Assembly (NCBI RefSeq): GCF_000455125.1
Contig: NZ_AUWR01000020.1
Coordinates: 1 to 64,000 of the forward strand
Source of the DNA: Mycobacterium sp. UM_WGJ
GTDB lineage: Bacteria > Actinomycetota > Actinomycetes > Mycobacteriales > Mycobacteriaceae
Reading direction: 5' to 3'
DNA length: 64,000 bases
Below the pieces are notes generated by a model. That model was not told the origin of the DNA, made no database searches, and saw only the letters and a program-made list of their open reading frames with translations. Of the stretch, positions 36,732-44,846 are shown one piece after another. Position 1 is the first letter of the stretch; every line of letters starts with the position of its first letter. A program made the position numbers and the translations under genes.

Positions 36732-37304
36732 CTAAAACGGGGCGGTCACGCCGTGCTCGAAGATTCGGGTGAGCGTCGGCACGATGCTGTGGCGGGAGAT
36801 GAGGCCGTGTGCTGCGTCGCTGCAGGCTTTGACCATCATCCCGAACAACGCGATCCGGATCCATTCCGTGCTGAGTCCGGGGTCGAAGACGCCTTCTTCT
36901 TGACCGCGCGCGATGAGTTCAAGGATCGGCGCGGAGTTCGGCAGGTGCTCGGCGGGGACATCGCGCAGTACCGCGGGGTCTGCGAACAGGAACACGATCC
37001 GATCGCCTTCGGGTACCAGGGTGGTGATCACCCGCCGCATCGCCTCGATGGCCGGGCCCTCGGCTGTCGCTGCCGTCGCGAGGATGTCGCTGATGATGCG
37101 GACCGAATCCAGAGTGGTTTCGTAAATCAGCCGCTCTCGGTCGGCGAAATAGCGGTGCAGGGTCGAGCGAGCGACCTGGGCGGCCGCAGCGATCTCGGGC
37201 AACGTGGCGGTGCGGTCGCGGGCGAGCACCGACGCCGTCGCCTCGAGGATCGCCGCCCGTGTGCGTGCTTGCGAACCGGTCAGCGTCCGGTCATCGACGT
37301 CCAT
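36732..37304 (-). CDS. TetR-family transcriptional regulator
   Basis: The ATG at 37304 gives 190 residues. The HTH region includes TLPEIAAAAQVARSTLHRYF, with FADRERLIYE after it. The rest is an all-helical ligand domain. The gene is divergent from the membrane protein-mmpS-mmpL operon, and a long palindrome lies between the two starts, so it most likely represses that operon and itself. A longer start further upstream would run into the operator and is less likely. Confidence 0.9.
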   Translation of the reverse strand: MDVDDRTLTGSQARTRAAILEATASVLARDRTATLPEIAAAAQVARSTLHRYFADRERLIYETTLDSVRIISDILATAATAEGPAIEAMRRVITTLVPEGDRIVFLFADPAVLRDVPAEHLPNSAPILELIARGQEEGVFDPGLSTEWIRIALFGMMVKACSDAAHGLISRHSIVPTLTRIFEHGVTAPF

Positions 37305-37326
37305 GACCGGATGATATCTTGTCGCG

Positions 37327-37364
37327 CGTCCATTAATGGGACGTTGACGTCTCATTAATGGACG
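37327..37364. promoter_or_regulatory. 38-bp palindrome with two CATTAATG cores, probable TetR operator
   Basis: Both ends read CGTCCATTAATG or its complement, and 32 of 38 bases pair symmetrically around the centre. The two 8-bp cores, each itself palindromic, are centred 22 bp apart, about two helical turns, so two dimers could bind on the same face. It lies between the TetR start (37304) and the operon start (37453). Confidence 0.7.
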
Positions 37365-37452
37365 TATAGTGTCCGCGTTCGGGTGGAGTTGTCCATCCAG
37401 AGAGTGCGGCCGCGCACTGCGTGCGCGCTACAGATCGGGGGCGGGCGTTGCC

Positions 37453-37914
37453 ATGAGCTGGACCATGTTCGGCACCAATTGGCACCTCTTCGGTGACCTT
37501 GCGGTGGTCGCTTTCGTGGCGTTACTGGTCTTCGCGACCGGGACGTTTCGCTACATCCGGCGATTGCGCAACCGTCCGCCCCTCCCGATCAGCGAAGGAA
37601 TCGGCGCCCGAAAATTCGTACTGGCCAAGGTCCGCAAGGGCGAGGCGCTGGAACCGCAGGAGCTGGAGTTCGCCACTCGCACGATCGACGATCAGCGAAG
37701 CCCGCTGGCCTTCTGCATTCCCGCCACGATCTTCTCGCTCGGATGCTTCTACGTCCTCGGCAGCCTGGAGCAGCTACACGGTGCCACTCCGTCGGAGCGG
37801 ACCTTCCTGGGGCTCATTCCGATGCTCGGCGCATTCAATGTGACCGCCCAGCTGCTGCGGACGGCGAAACTGAAGAAGAGGCTCCCGGCGCTGCCCGGCG
37901 AGGCGGACGAATGA
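37453..37914 (+). CDS. Small membrane protein preceding mmpS
   Basis: The ATG at 37453 gives 153 residues with an N-terminal membrane helix (about 10-35), a basic stretch (RYIRRLRNRPP), a soluble part, and two further hydrophobic segments (about 85-130). I do not recognise a named family. Its stop overlaps the mmpS start (ATGA), so it is translationally coupled to the MmpS-MmpL exporter and may be an accessory subunit. Confidence 0.8.
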   Translation: MSWTMFGTNWHLFGDLAVVAFVALLVFATGTFRYIRRLRNRPPLPISEGIGARKFVLAKVRKGEALEPQELEFATRTIDDQRSPLAFCIPATIFSLGCFYVLGSLEQLHGATPSERTFLGLIPMLGAFNVTAQLLRTAKLKKRLPALPGEADE

Positions 37915-38354
37915 GCCCCCGTGCACCGCGGCGGTCACTGCTGGCACGCGCCTGGATGCCGTTGGTCGCGGTCATCGCGCTCGGCTTAGGCGCGCTGGGC
38001 ATGTGGAAGGTTCACCAGATGTCGGCACCGGGGCCGGTACTGACCGTCAATCCGCCCCAGGCAGCAGAGAAGTTCAACCCGAAGAAGCTCACCTATGAGG
38101 TGTTCGGCTCCGTCGGCGCGGGCGCCTTGCTGTCCTACGTCGACATCGACGGGCACCCGCACACGGTCGAGCTGGACACCCTGCCGTGGACCCATGAGGA
38201 GACGACGATGCTCACGGTGGTCTCCGGCAGTATCTCGGCGCAGGTGCGCGGCGACTATGTCGGTTGCCGGATCCTGGTCGACGACGTGATTCGCGACGAG
38301 CGGACCAATGCCCATCCCAACGCGGACATCAGTTGCCGGGTGAAGTCCGCATGA
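37911..38354 (+). CDS. MmpS-family periplasmic accessory protein
   Basis: The protein has 147 residues: one N-terminal membrane helix (about 13-33) followed by a periplasmic beta-rich domain with KLTYEVFGS and two cysteines (VGCRILVDD and DISCRVK) that probably pair. MmpS proteins work with an MmpL partner in lipid or siderophore export. The start overlaps the upstream stop, and its own stop overlaps the mmpL start, both as ATGA. Confidence 0.92.
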   Translation: MSPRAPRRSLLARAWMPLVAVIALGLGALGMWKVHQMSAPGPVLTVNPPQAAEKFNPKKLTYEVFGSVGAGALLSYVDIDGHPHTVELDTLPWTHEETTMLTVVSGSISAQVRGDYVGCRILVDDVIRDERTNAHPNADISCRVKSA

Positions 38355-41185
38355 GCGGACATCGCGCGGCCCGCCCACTGGCGGCCCGGCTGGTCCGCAT
38401 GCTGTCCATTCCGATCATCGTGTTCTGGGCACTGTTGGCGGTGGTGACCAATACCTTTGTGCCGCAGGTGGAGAGGGTCGCCGAGGAACTCGCCGGCCCG
38501 ATGGTCCCCACCTATGCGCCCTCGCAGGCCGCGATGCTGGCGATCGGGGAGAAGTTCCAGGAGTCCGATTCGACGAGCATGACGATGCTGGTGCTGGAAG
38601 CCGATCGTCTACTGGGGGAGCAGGACCACCGCTACTACGACGCACTGGTGCGTACGCTGCAGGCCGACACCGAACACGTCCAGTACGTGATGGACACCTG
38701 GGGGAAGCCGATCACCGCCGCCGGCGCCCAGAGCGTCGACGGCAAGGCCGCCTATGTGCTGCTGCGACTGGCCGGCGACATCGGGCAGTTGCAGGCCAAC
38801 GACTCCGTGGCCGCGGTACGGCACACGGTCGCCACCTCCGACCCGCCGGCGGGGCTGACCGTCTACGTCAGCGGCGCGGCACCGCTGGCCGCCGACACCG
38901 TCGCGATCGCGAATTCGAGCCTGAACAACATCACGATCGCGACGATCTTCCTCATCATCTTCATGCTGCTGCTGGTCTACCGGTCCTACATCACCATGCT
39001 GGTGCCGCTGTTCGGCGTGCTGATCCTGATGCTGGCGGCCAAGGGGGTCATCGCGACCCTCGGCCACTTCGGCTACATCCAGCTGTCGTCGTTCGCGGTG
39101 AACTTGGTCGTTGCGCTGACCCTGGGCGCGGGAACCGATTACGGCATCTTCTTGATGGGCCGCTACCACGAGGCACGGCTGAACGGCGAGAGCCGTGAAG
39201 ACGCGTTCTACACGGCGTATCGCGGGGTGTCGCACGTGATCCTGGGTTCCGGGCTCACGATCGCCGGCGCGGCGTTCTGCCTGAGTTTCGCCCGCTTGAA
39301 CTACTTCAACACGATGGGGCCCGCGGTGGCGCTCAGCATGGTGCTGACGGTCACCGGCGCGTTGACGCTCGGACCGGCGATTCTGAGTGTGGGCAGCCTG
39401 ATCGGGCTGTTCGATCCTCGCCAGCAGGTCAAAGCACGGCTGTACCGCCGAATCGCCACCAGCGTGGTCCGCTGGCCCAAGCCGATCCTGACGGCCAGCG
39501 TCGCCGCGGTGGCTGCGGGGGCGATCTTCGTGCCGACCTATGTGGTCAGCTTCGACGACCGCAGTTACCAGCCGCACGATTCGGCCGCCAACCTCGGGTT
39601 CGCGGCCGCCGATCGGCACTTTCCCCAAAGCAAATTGTTCTCCGAGATGCTAATGATCGAGTCCGATCACGACATGCGTAACTCGGCGGACTTCATCACC
39701 CTGGACCGGGTGGCCAAGGCGCTCATCAGGCTTCCGGGCGTCGCGATGGTGCAGAGCATCACCCGGCCCATGGGGCGCGCACTGGAACACGCGTCGCTGC
39801 CCTACCTGTTCACCACCCAAGGCAGCGGCAACGGCCAGCAACTGCCGTTCACTCGGGAGCAGAACGCCAACACCGAACGGCAGGCGCAGATCATGGCGCA
39901 TTCGGTGGAGGTGCTGCAGAGCACGATCGTGTTGACGCAGACGCTGGCCGACGAGATGCATGCCACGGTGCTCACCATGGAGGAGATGCAGGCGCTCACC
40001 GAACAGATGGATGAGGAGATCTCCAATCTCGATGACTTCATGAGGCCCATCCGGAGCTACTTCTATTGGGAACCACACTGTTTCGATATCCCGGTCTGCT
40101 GGGCGTTCCGATCGCTGTGGGACATGATGGACAGCGTCGACAAACTGGCGGCGAACATCAAAGACGCGGTATCGCATCTGGAAGTCGTCGATACGCTGCT
40201 GCCGCCGATGGTCGCGCAACTGAACAAGATGGCCGACGACCAGATCGCGTTGCAAGCATTGATCGTGAACACCTACGGCCCCACGAGCATTCAGGCCGAG
40301 AATACCGATCAGACCTTCGGTGACATGATCAATGTCGGCAACGATTTCGACGCCTCTGGAAGTGACGACTTCTTCTACATACCCCGCCCGGCATTCGACA
40401 ACGAGGACGTCAAAACCGGGATGCAGCTGATGATGTCCCCGGACGGCAAGGCCGCTCGGTTCATCGTCACCCACGAAGGTAACGCGATGGGTCCCGAGGG
40501 CGTCGAGCACGTGGAGCGGTTCCCCGACGCGATCAAGATCGCGTTGAAGGAGACCTCGCTGGCCGGCGCCAAGATCTACATCGGCGGATCGGGCTCGAAC
40601 AACAAAGACATTCAGCAGTACTCACGATCGGATCTGCTGATCGCCGCGATCGCGGCCTTCGTGCTGATCTTCCTGATCATGCTGGTCATCACCCGAAGTC
40701 TGGTGGCGGCGTTGGTGATTCCCGGTACCGTGGCATTCTCCTATGCCGGCGCGTTCGGGTTGTCGGTATTGATCTGGCAGCATCTGATCGGGCTGCATCT
40801 GCACTGGCTGATCCTGCCGCTGACGTTCATCATCCTGGTGGCGGTCGGCTCGGACTACAACCTGCTGCTGATCGCCCGGCTCAAAGAGGAACTCGGTGCC
40901 GGGCTCAACACCGGTCTGATCCGGGCGCTGGGCAGCACCGGCGGGGTGGTGACCTCGGCCGGCCTGGTGTTCGCCTTCACCATGCTGGCGATGCTCGCCA
41001 GCGATCTGCGCACCATCGGACAGCTGGGATCGACGGTGTGCATCGGCCTGCTGCTGGACACCCTGATCGTGCGGTCGTTCATCGTGCCGTCGCTGGTGCG
41101 GATCTACGGGCCGTGGTTCTGGTGGCCGACGATCGTGCGGAAACGGCCACTGCGGCAGCGGCCGCAGGTGACTACGCCGGTGTGA
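38351..41185 (+). CDS. MmpL-family RND transporter (MmpL4/5-like)
   Basis: The 944-residue protein has the MmpL layout: membrane helix 1, a large extracytoplasmic domain, helices 2-6 containing the GTDYGIFLMGRYHEA motif, a second large domain, and a second set of helices with GSDYNLLLIARLKEE. The second domain holds a long heptad-rich stretch (about 520-590) and the FYWEPHCFDIPVC segment seen in MmpL4/MmpL5-type exporters. These use the proton gradient to export lipids or mycobactin-type siderophores together with MmpS. The cargo is unknown. The gene is controlled, by position, by the TetR at 36732. Its 3' end overlaps the convergent TetR gene by 14 bp. Confidence 0.94.
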   Translation: MSGHRAARPLAARLVRMLSIPIIVFWALLAVVTNTFVPQVERVAEELAGPMVPTYAPSQAAMLAIGEKFQESDSTSMTMLVLEADRLLGEQDHRYYDALVRTLQADTEHVQYVMDTWGKPITAAGAQSVDGKAAYVLLRLAGDIGQLQANDSVAAVRHTVATSDPPAGLTVYVSGAAPLAADTVAIANSSLNNITIATIFLIIFMLLLVYRSYITMLVPLFGVLILMLAAKGVIATLGHFGYIQLSSFAVNLVVALTLGAGTDYGIFLMGRYHEARLNGESREDAFYTAYRGVSHVILGSGLTIAGAAFCLSFARLNYFNTMGPAVALSMVLTVTGALTLGPAILSVGSLIGLFDPRQQVKARLYRRIATSVVRWPKPILTASVAAVAAGAIFVPTYVVSFDDRSYQPHDSAANLGFAAADRHFPQSKLFSEMLMIESDHDMRNSADFITLDRVAKALIRLPGVAMVQSITRPMGRALEHASLPYLFTTQGSGNGQQLPFTREQNANTERQAQIMAHSVEVLQSTIVLTQTLADEMHATVLTMEEMQALTEQMDEEISNLDDFMRPIRSYFYWEPHCFDIPVCWAFRSLWDMMDSVDKLAANIKDAVSHLEVVDTLLPPMVAQLNKMADDQIALQALIVNTYGPTSIQAENTDQTFGDMINVGNDFDASGSDDFFYIPRPAFDNEDVKTGMQLMMSPDGKAARFIVTHEGNAMGPEGVEHVERFPDAIKIALKETSLAGAKIYIGGSGSNNKDIQQYSRSDLLIAAIAAFVLIFLIMLVITRSLVAALVIPGTVAFSYAGAFGLSVLIWQHLIGLHLHWLILPLTFIILVAVGSDYNLLLIARLKEELGAGLNTGLIRALGSTGGVVTSAGLVFAFTMLAMLASDLRTIGQLGSTVCIGLLLDTLIVRSFIVPSLVRIYGPWFWWPTIVRKRPLRQRPQVTTPV

Positions 41186-41768
41186 TCGCCGGAGCCACCC
41201 AGCGTCGCAAGAAGGCGCGCAGCTGCGCGCCACGACGCGGTGGACGGCCTGGGTCGATGACCAGCGACTGCAGCACGCGCAACATGAACTCCACCAGCTG
41301 ATCCAGGTCGTCGCTGGCGAAACCCGCGGCGGCCCAATCGACGTCGAACCGTTCGACGATCGAGCGCCCGAATGTCAGCGCCGCATCCGAGGTGACTCCG
41401 GCGGAGAACGCGCTGGCCTTGCCGGGCGTCATCAGCAGGCTCATGTAGCGCTCTCCGGGAAGGAGTTCCAGGGTGTGCGCGATGCCCTCCACGACGGACT
41501 CGGCGGGATCGTGGATACCGCGGACGTGGTCGGCCAGGCCGTCGAGGAAGGGGCCGACCTCGGCGACTGCGGTCGCGATCAGCAGCGCTTCGGTACTGGG
41601 GAAATAGCGATACACCGTCTGGCGGGTGACGCCGACGTCCTTGGCCACATCGGAGATCCCGAAGTTCATCCCGGACTGATCGATTCGCCGCCGGGTCGCG
41701 TCGAGGAGGCGGGCGATGGCCTCGTCATCGTCGGCCGGCTTTGCGCCCGACCACCCGTGGGTGCGCAT
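41172..41768 (-). CDS. TetR-family transcriptional regulator
   Basis: This 198-residue regulator has an HTH (ISDVAKDVGVTRQTVYRYF) near residues 38-56 and FPSTEALL after it. It is divergent from the Rieske oxygenase gene, and a 25-bp dyad lies between them, so it probably controls that gene. It is clearly paralogous to the TetR at 48064-48684: both begin with RTxGWxG and share QTxYRYFPSTE and a related C-terminal half. Confidence 0.9.
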   Translation of the reverse strand: MRTHGWSGAKPADDDEAIARLLDATRRRIDQSGMNFGISDVAKDVGVTRQTVYRYFPSTEALLIATAVAEVGPFLDGLADHVRGIHDPAESVVEGIAHTLELLPGERYMSLLMTPGKASAFSAGVTSDAALTFGRSIVERFDVDWAAAGFASDDLDQLVEFMLRVLQSLVIDPGRPPRRGAQLRAFLRRWVAPAITPA

Positions 41769-41805
41769 GTGCGAACGTTACCGCCCGCCCGGCGCTCCCA
41801 CTGGA

Positions 41806-41830
41806 CCATACATATCTATCATGTGTATGG
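41806..41830. promoter_or_regulatory. 25-bp dyad, probable TetR operator
   Basis: The arms CCATACA and TGTATGG are exact complements, and much of the AT-rich middle is also symmetrical. It lies 31-55 bp upstream of the oxygenase GTG and 38 bp from the TetR ATG, where a shared repressor would block both promoters. Confidence 0.65.
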
Positions 41831-41860
41831 TCAGGGCGGCGATGCCGAAAGGAGCTTCTG

Positions 41861-43033
41861 GTGACGATCCCTCCGCAAGAGCGCACCGGTGCACTGGACA
41901 CCGAACTCACCCGGCGGGCACTGCGGTTGGTGCTCGACAAAACCACCGAGATGGCAGATGACGTGCTGCGCGTACCGCTGCACTACTACCGGGACGCAAA
42001 GGTCACCGAGATCGAGGAGTCCCAGATCCTGCGGCGCACCCCGCTGGCGATCGTGCCGAGCGTGCAGGTACCGGCGCCCAACGACTACGTCGTGCGGTCG
42101 GTGCTGGGGGATTCGCTCCTGGTCACTCGGGACAAGGATGGCCGCAGCCACGTCTTCCTCAACTACTGCCGCCACCGCGGCGCCAAGCCGGCCTGCGGGG
42201 AGGGCAGTGCGGCGCGGTTCACCTGCCCGTATCACGCATGGACGTACCGCAACGACGGGAAGCTGCTGAGCGTCCCAGGCAGCACCGGCTTCACCGGAAT
42301 GGCCAAGGACGACTATGGGCTGGTCGAACTGCCCAACACCGAGAGCCACGGATTCATCTGGGCCGTGCTGACGGTCGGTGCCGACATCGATGTCGAGGCG
42401 CACCTCGGCGACGTCGGCCCCGACCTGGAAGCGTTGAACTACACCTCCTTCGGCTACCACGACTACCGCGAATTCGAGTCCGAGGTGTCGTGGAAGGGCG
42501 CCTTGGAGGCGTTCGCCGAGAGCTACCACTTCCCGTTCGTGCACGGTGAGAGCCTCATCGGTCAGAACGCCCTGGCGAACACGTCGATCCACGACCGCTT
42601 CGGCAGACACCACCGAATGGGCTTCCCGTTCAACTGGATCACGAACCTGGAAAGCGACGCGAACGCTTCGTGGGATGTGCGCGACAACATGGGGCTGATC
42701 TATTGGATCTACCCGAACATCATCTTGGCGAACAGCTCCGTCGGCGTGGAAGTCATCGACATCCTGCCCGCCGGATCCCCGACCCGCTGCACGGTCCGGC
42801 ACAGCTGGCTGGCCCGGGTTCCGGCCGTCGACGACGCCACCCGCTCCGGTTACGACATGATCTTCGCCGCGGTCCACGCGGCGGTGCGCGATGAGGACTT
42901 CACCATGCTGCCGCAATGTGGCGAGGGGGTCCGCCACGGCCAGCACGACCATATGATCATCGGCCGCAACGAAATCGGCGTCCAGCACATGATCCGGACG
43001 TTCGCCGACGAACTGGGTATCGCGCTGAGCTGA
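41861..43033 (+). CDS. Rieske non-heme iron oxygenase, large subunit
   Basis: I chose the GTG at 41861 because AAAGGAG precedes it; the product has 390 residues. The Rieske [2Fe-2S] ligands are Cys103-x-His105 and Cys122-x2-His125. The catalytic domain has the iron-binding ESYHFPFVHGE segment and the acidic DEDF motif near the C-terminus. These enzymes hydroxylate or dihydroxylate aromatic or other hydrophobic compounds, or remove methyl groups. No reductase, ferredoxin or small subunit gene is adjacent, so electrons must come from elsewhere. It is convergent with the epoxide hydrolase gene. Confidence 0.92.
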   Translation: MTIPPQERTGALDTELTRRALRLVLDKTTEMADDVLRVPLHYYRDAKVTEIEESQILRRTPLAIVPSVQVPAPNDYVVRSVLGDSLLVTRDKDGRSHVFLNYCRHRGAKPACGEGSAARFTCPYHAWTYRNDGKLLSVPGSTGFTGMAKDDYGLVELPNTESHGFIWAVLTVGADIDVEAHLGDVGPDLEALNYTSFGYHDYREFESEVSWKGALEAFAESYHFPFVHGESLIGQNALANTSIHDRFGRHHRMGFPFNWITNLESDANASWDVRDNMGLIYWIYPNIILANSSVGVEVIDILPAGSPTRCTVRHSWLARVPAVDDATRSGYDMIFAAVHAAVRDEDFTMLPQCGEGVRHGQHDHMIIGRNEIGVQHMIRTFADELGIALS

Positions 43034-43037
43034 CGAA

Positions 43038-44177
43038 CTAGAACACCGCCTGCTCCACCAGGACGTCGGCGAATGCCGCCAGGTCAGCGGCGAAGATTGC
43101 GGGCTGCTCGAAGGCGGCGAAGTGCCCGCCGCGGTCCGCGACGCTGTAATGAACGAGGTTGTAGCGGTTGGCAGCCCACGCCCGCGGTGTCTGCAGCAGC
43201 TCATACGGGTAAACCGCGTAGCCGGTCGGCACGCTGACCCGCCCCCGCCACGAGCTGAGCGCGCCGTTGCCGGCGCGGGCGGACTCGCAGTACAGCCGGG
43301 CCGATGACGTCCCGGTCACCGTCAGCCAGTAGAACATCAGGTTGTCGATCAGCCGATCGGCGCTGATCGGCATGCCCTCGCGAATGTCGCACCAGGCGTG
43401 GAACTTCTCCAGAATCCAGCCGGCCAGGCCCACCGGGGAGTCGTCGAGGCCGAAGCCCAGCGAATGGGGACGAGTGGCCTGGAGATTCAGGTAGGCGGTG
43501 CCGTCGGCGGTGCGCTGCACCGAGTCGATGATCGCCGCCTGCTCTGCCGGTGTCACCGCGGCCATCAGTTCGGGGTTGTCGTGATCGGGCGGGGCGAAGC
43601 ACATGTTGGTGTGGATGGCCGCGACGCGGCCCGCGTGGTGCTCGCCGAGGTGGCGGGTGACCAGCGCGCCCCAGTCGCCGCCCTGGGCGACGTAACGGTC
43701 ATAGCCCAGCTGCCCCATCACGTCGTCTGCTGCGGCTGCCACGGCCGCCACGTCGACACCGGTCCGACGGGTGGGCCCGGAGAACCCGTAGCCGGGCATC
43801 GAGATGACCACGACGTGGAATCGCTTCCGTAGCAGCGGCACCGCGTCCAGGAACTCCACAATCGAGCCGGGCCAGCCGTGGGTGATCAGCAGGGGGATGG
43901 CGTCGGGCTCGGATGACCGGATGTGCAGGAAGTGCACGCGCTGCCCGGCGGCCTCGGTGACGAACGAGCCGAGCGCGTTGACCTCGGACTCGACGCGTCG
44001 CCAGTCGTATGCGTGCAGCCAGTGCTCCACCACAGAGCGCAGGAAGCTTTGGTCGGTGCCGTAATCCCATGCGGCGCCCTCGATCTCCGCCGGCCAGCGG
44101 GTGTTGGCGAGCCGGCGGCGCAGATCATCGAGTTCGGCTTCGGGGACGTGTAGCGGCAACGGTTCAGGGTGAGTCAC
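43038..44177 (-). CDS. Epoxide hydrolase (microsomal-type alpha/beta hydrolase)
   Basis: The product has 379 residues, with a GTG start. An N-terminal EHN-type segment (LDDLRRRLANTRWP, HWLHAYDWR) is followed by an alpha/beta hydrolase fold with the oxyanion motif HGWPG, the nucleophile Asp168 in QGGDWGA, and the catalytic His near the end (DRGGHFAAFEQP). It opens epoxides to diols. It starts within the end of the upstream TetR gene (14-bp overlap), so the regulator and enzyme are coexpressed. Confidence 0.92.
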   Translation of the reverse strand: MTHPEPLPLHVPEAELDDLRRRLANTRWPAEIEGAAWDYGTDQSFLRSVVEHWLHAYDWRRVESEVNALGSFVTEAAGQRVHFLHIRSSEPDAIPLLITHGWPGSIVEFLDAVPLLRKRFHVVVISMPGYGFSGPTRRTGVDVAAVAAAADDVMGQLGYDRYVAQGGDWGALVTRHLGEHHAGRVAAIHTNMCFAPPDHDNPELMAAVTPAEQAAIIDSVQRTADGTAYLNLQATRPHSLGFGLDDSPVGLAGWILEKFHAWCDIREGMPISADRLIDNLMFYWLTVTGTSSARLYCESARAGNGALSSWRGRVSVPTGYAVYPYELLQTPRAWAANRYNLVHYSVADRGGHFAAFEQPAIFAADLAAFADVLVEQAVF

Positions 44178-44772
44178 GGTGGCCTCCGGTCAGTCCGTCG
44201 ATGATGTGGTCGCTGACGAAGCGGCGCACGGCGCGGGGGTTGTCGAGGTTCACCCGCATCGGCGGCAGCAGTTCGAAGCTGAACAGCATCCGCACGATCC
44301 ATTCCCCGGCGCGGCCGGCGTCGAGAGTGTCCTCGACTTCACCGCGCCGCTGCGCGGCACGCACCAGTGGCATCCACAGTGCCACCGAGCGCTGCATCAG
44401 GTCGTCGCCGCCGTGCTCGAGCAGCAGGACCAGCACGCTCTGATTGATCGTGCGCGGCTCGGCCGCCGATCTGCGCCGATGCGCCGAGATCAACACCGCC
44501 GCGGCCGCAACCTGCTCGGCCAGGGTGTCCAGCTCGTTGACCTCGGCGGCCATGGTCGCGATGAATGCCGCGGACAGATGATCGAGTGCGGCGGCGATGG
44601 CCTCATCGCGGGTGCCGAAGACGTTGTGCACGGTGCCGCGGGACACGCCCGCCGCTTCGGCGACCGCGGTCAGGCTGAAACGCCGGGGGCCGAGATGGCG
44701 CAGGGTTTCGGTGGCGGCCAGGAGCAGCGGCGCGGGGAGCGGTTTCGACGACTTCTCACCGGGCACTTGCAC
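44164..44772 (-). CDS. TetR-family transcriptional regulator
   Basis: The 202-residue product starts at GTG (44772; another GTG six bases in is possible). Its HTH is FSLTAVAEAAGVSRGTVHNV, an unusual ending in which the common YxYF is replaced by VHNVFG. It is the first gene of a two-gene operon with the epoxide hydrolase and is divergent from the amidohydrolase gene. The dyad at 44768-44792 overlaps its start, which suggests autoregulation. Confidence 0.87.
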   Translation of the reverse strand: MQVPGEKSSKPLPAPLLLAATETLRHLGPRRFSLTAVAEAAGVSRGTVHNVFGTRDEAIAAALDHLSAAFIATMAAEVNELDTLAEQVAAAAVLISAHRRRSAAEPRTINQSVLVLLLEHGGDDLMQRSVALWMPLVRAAQRRGEVEDTLDAGRAGEWIVRMLFSFELLPPMRVNLDNPRAVRRFVSDHIIDGLTGGHRDSP

Positions 44773-44792
44773 ACATTATCGAGATGTGTACA
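44768..44792. promoter_or_regulatory. 25-bp dyad, probable TetR operator
   Basis: The arms TGCACACAT and ATGTGTACA match at 8 of 9 positions around a 7-bp centre. The site covers the first codon of the TetR gene and lies about 55 bp before the amidohydrolase start. Note its resemblance in the GTGTA core to the operator at 41806-41830. Confidence 0.6.
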
Positions 44793-44846
44793 AATTGATC
44801 AACACCGTTCTTGGGTGCGCGCGACACCACAGTGAAGGAGACGGCT

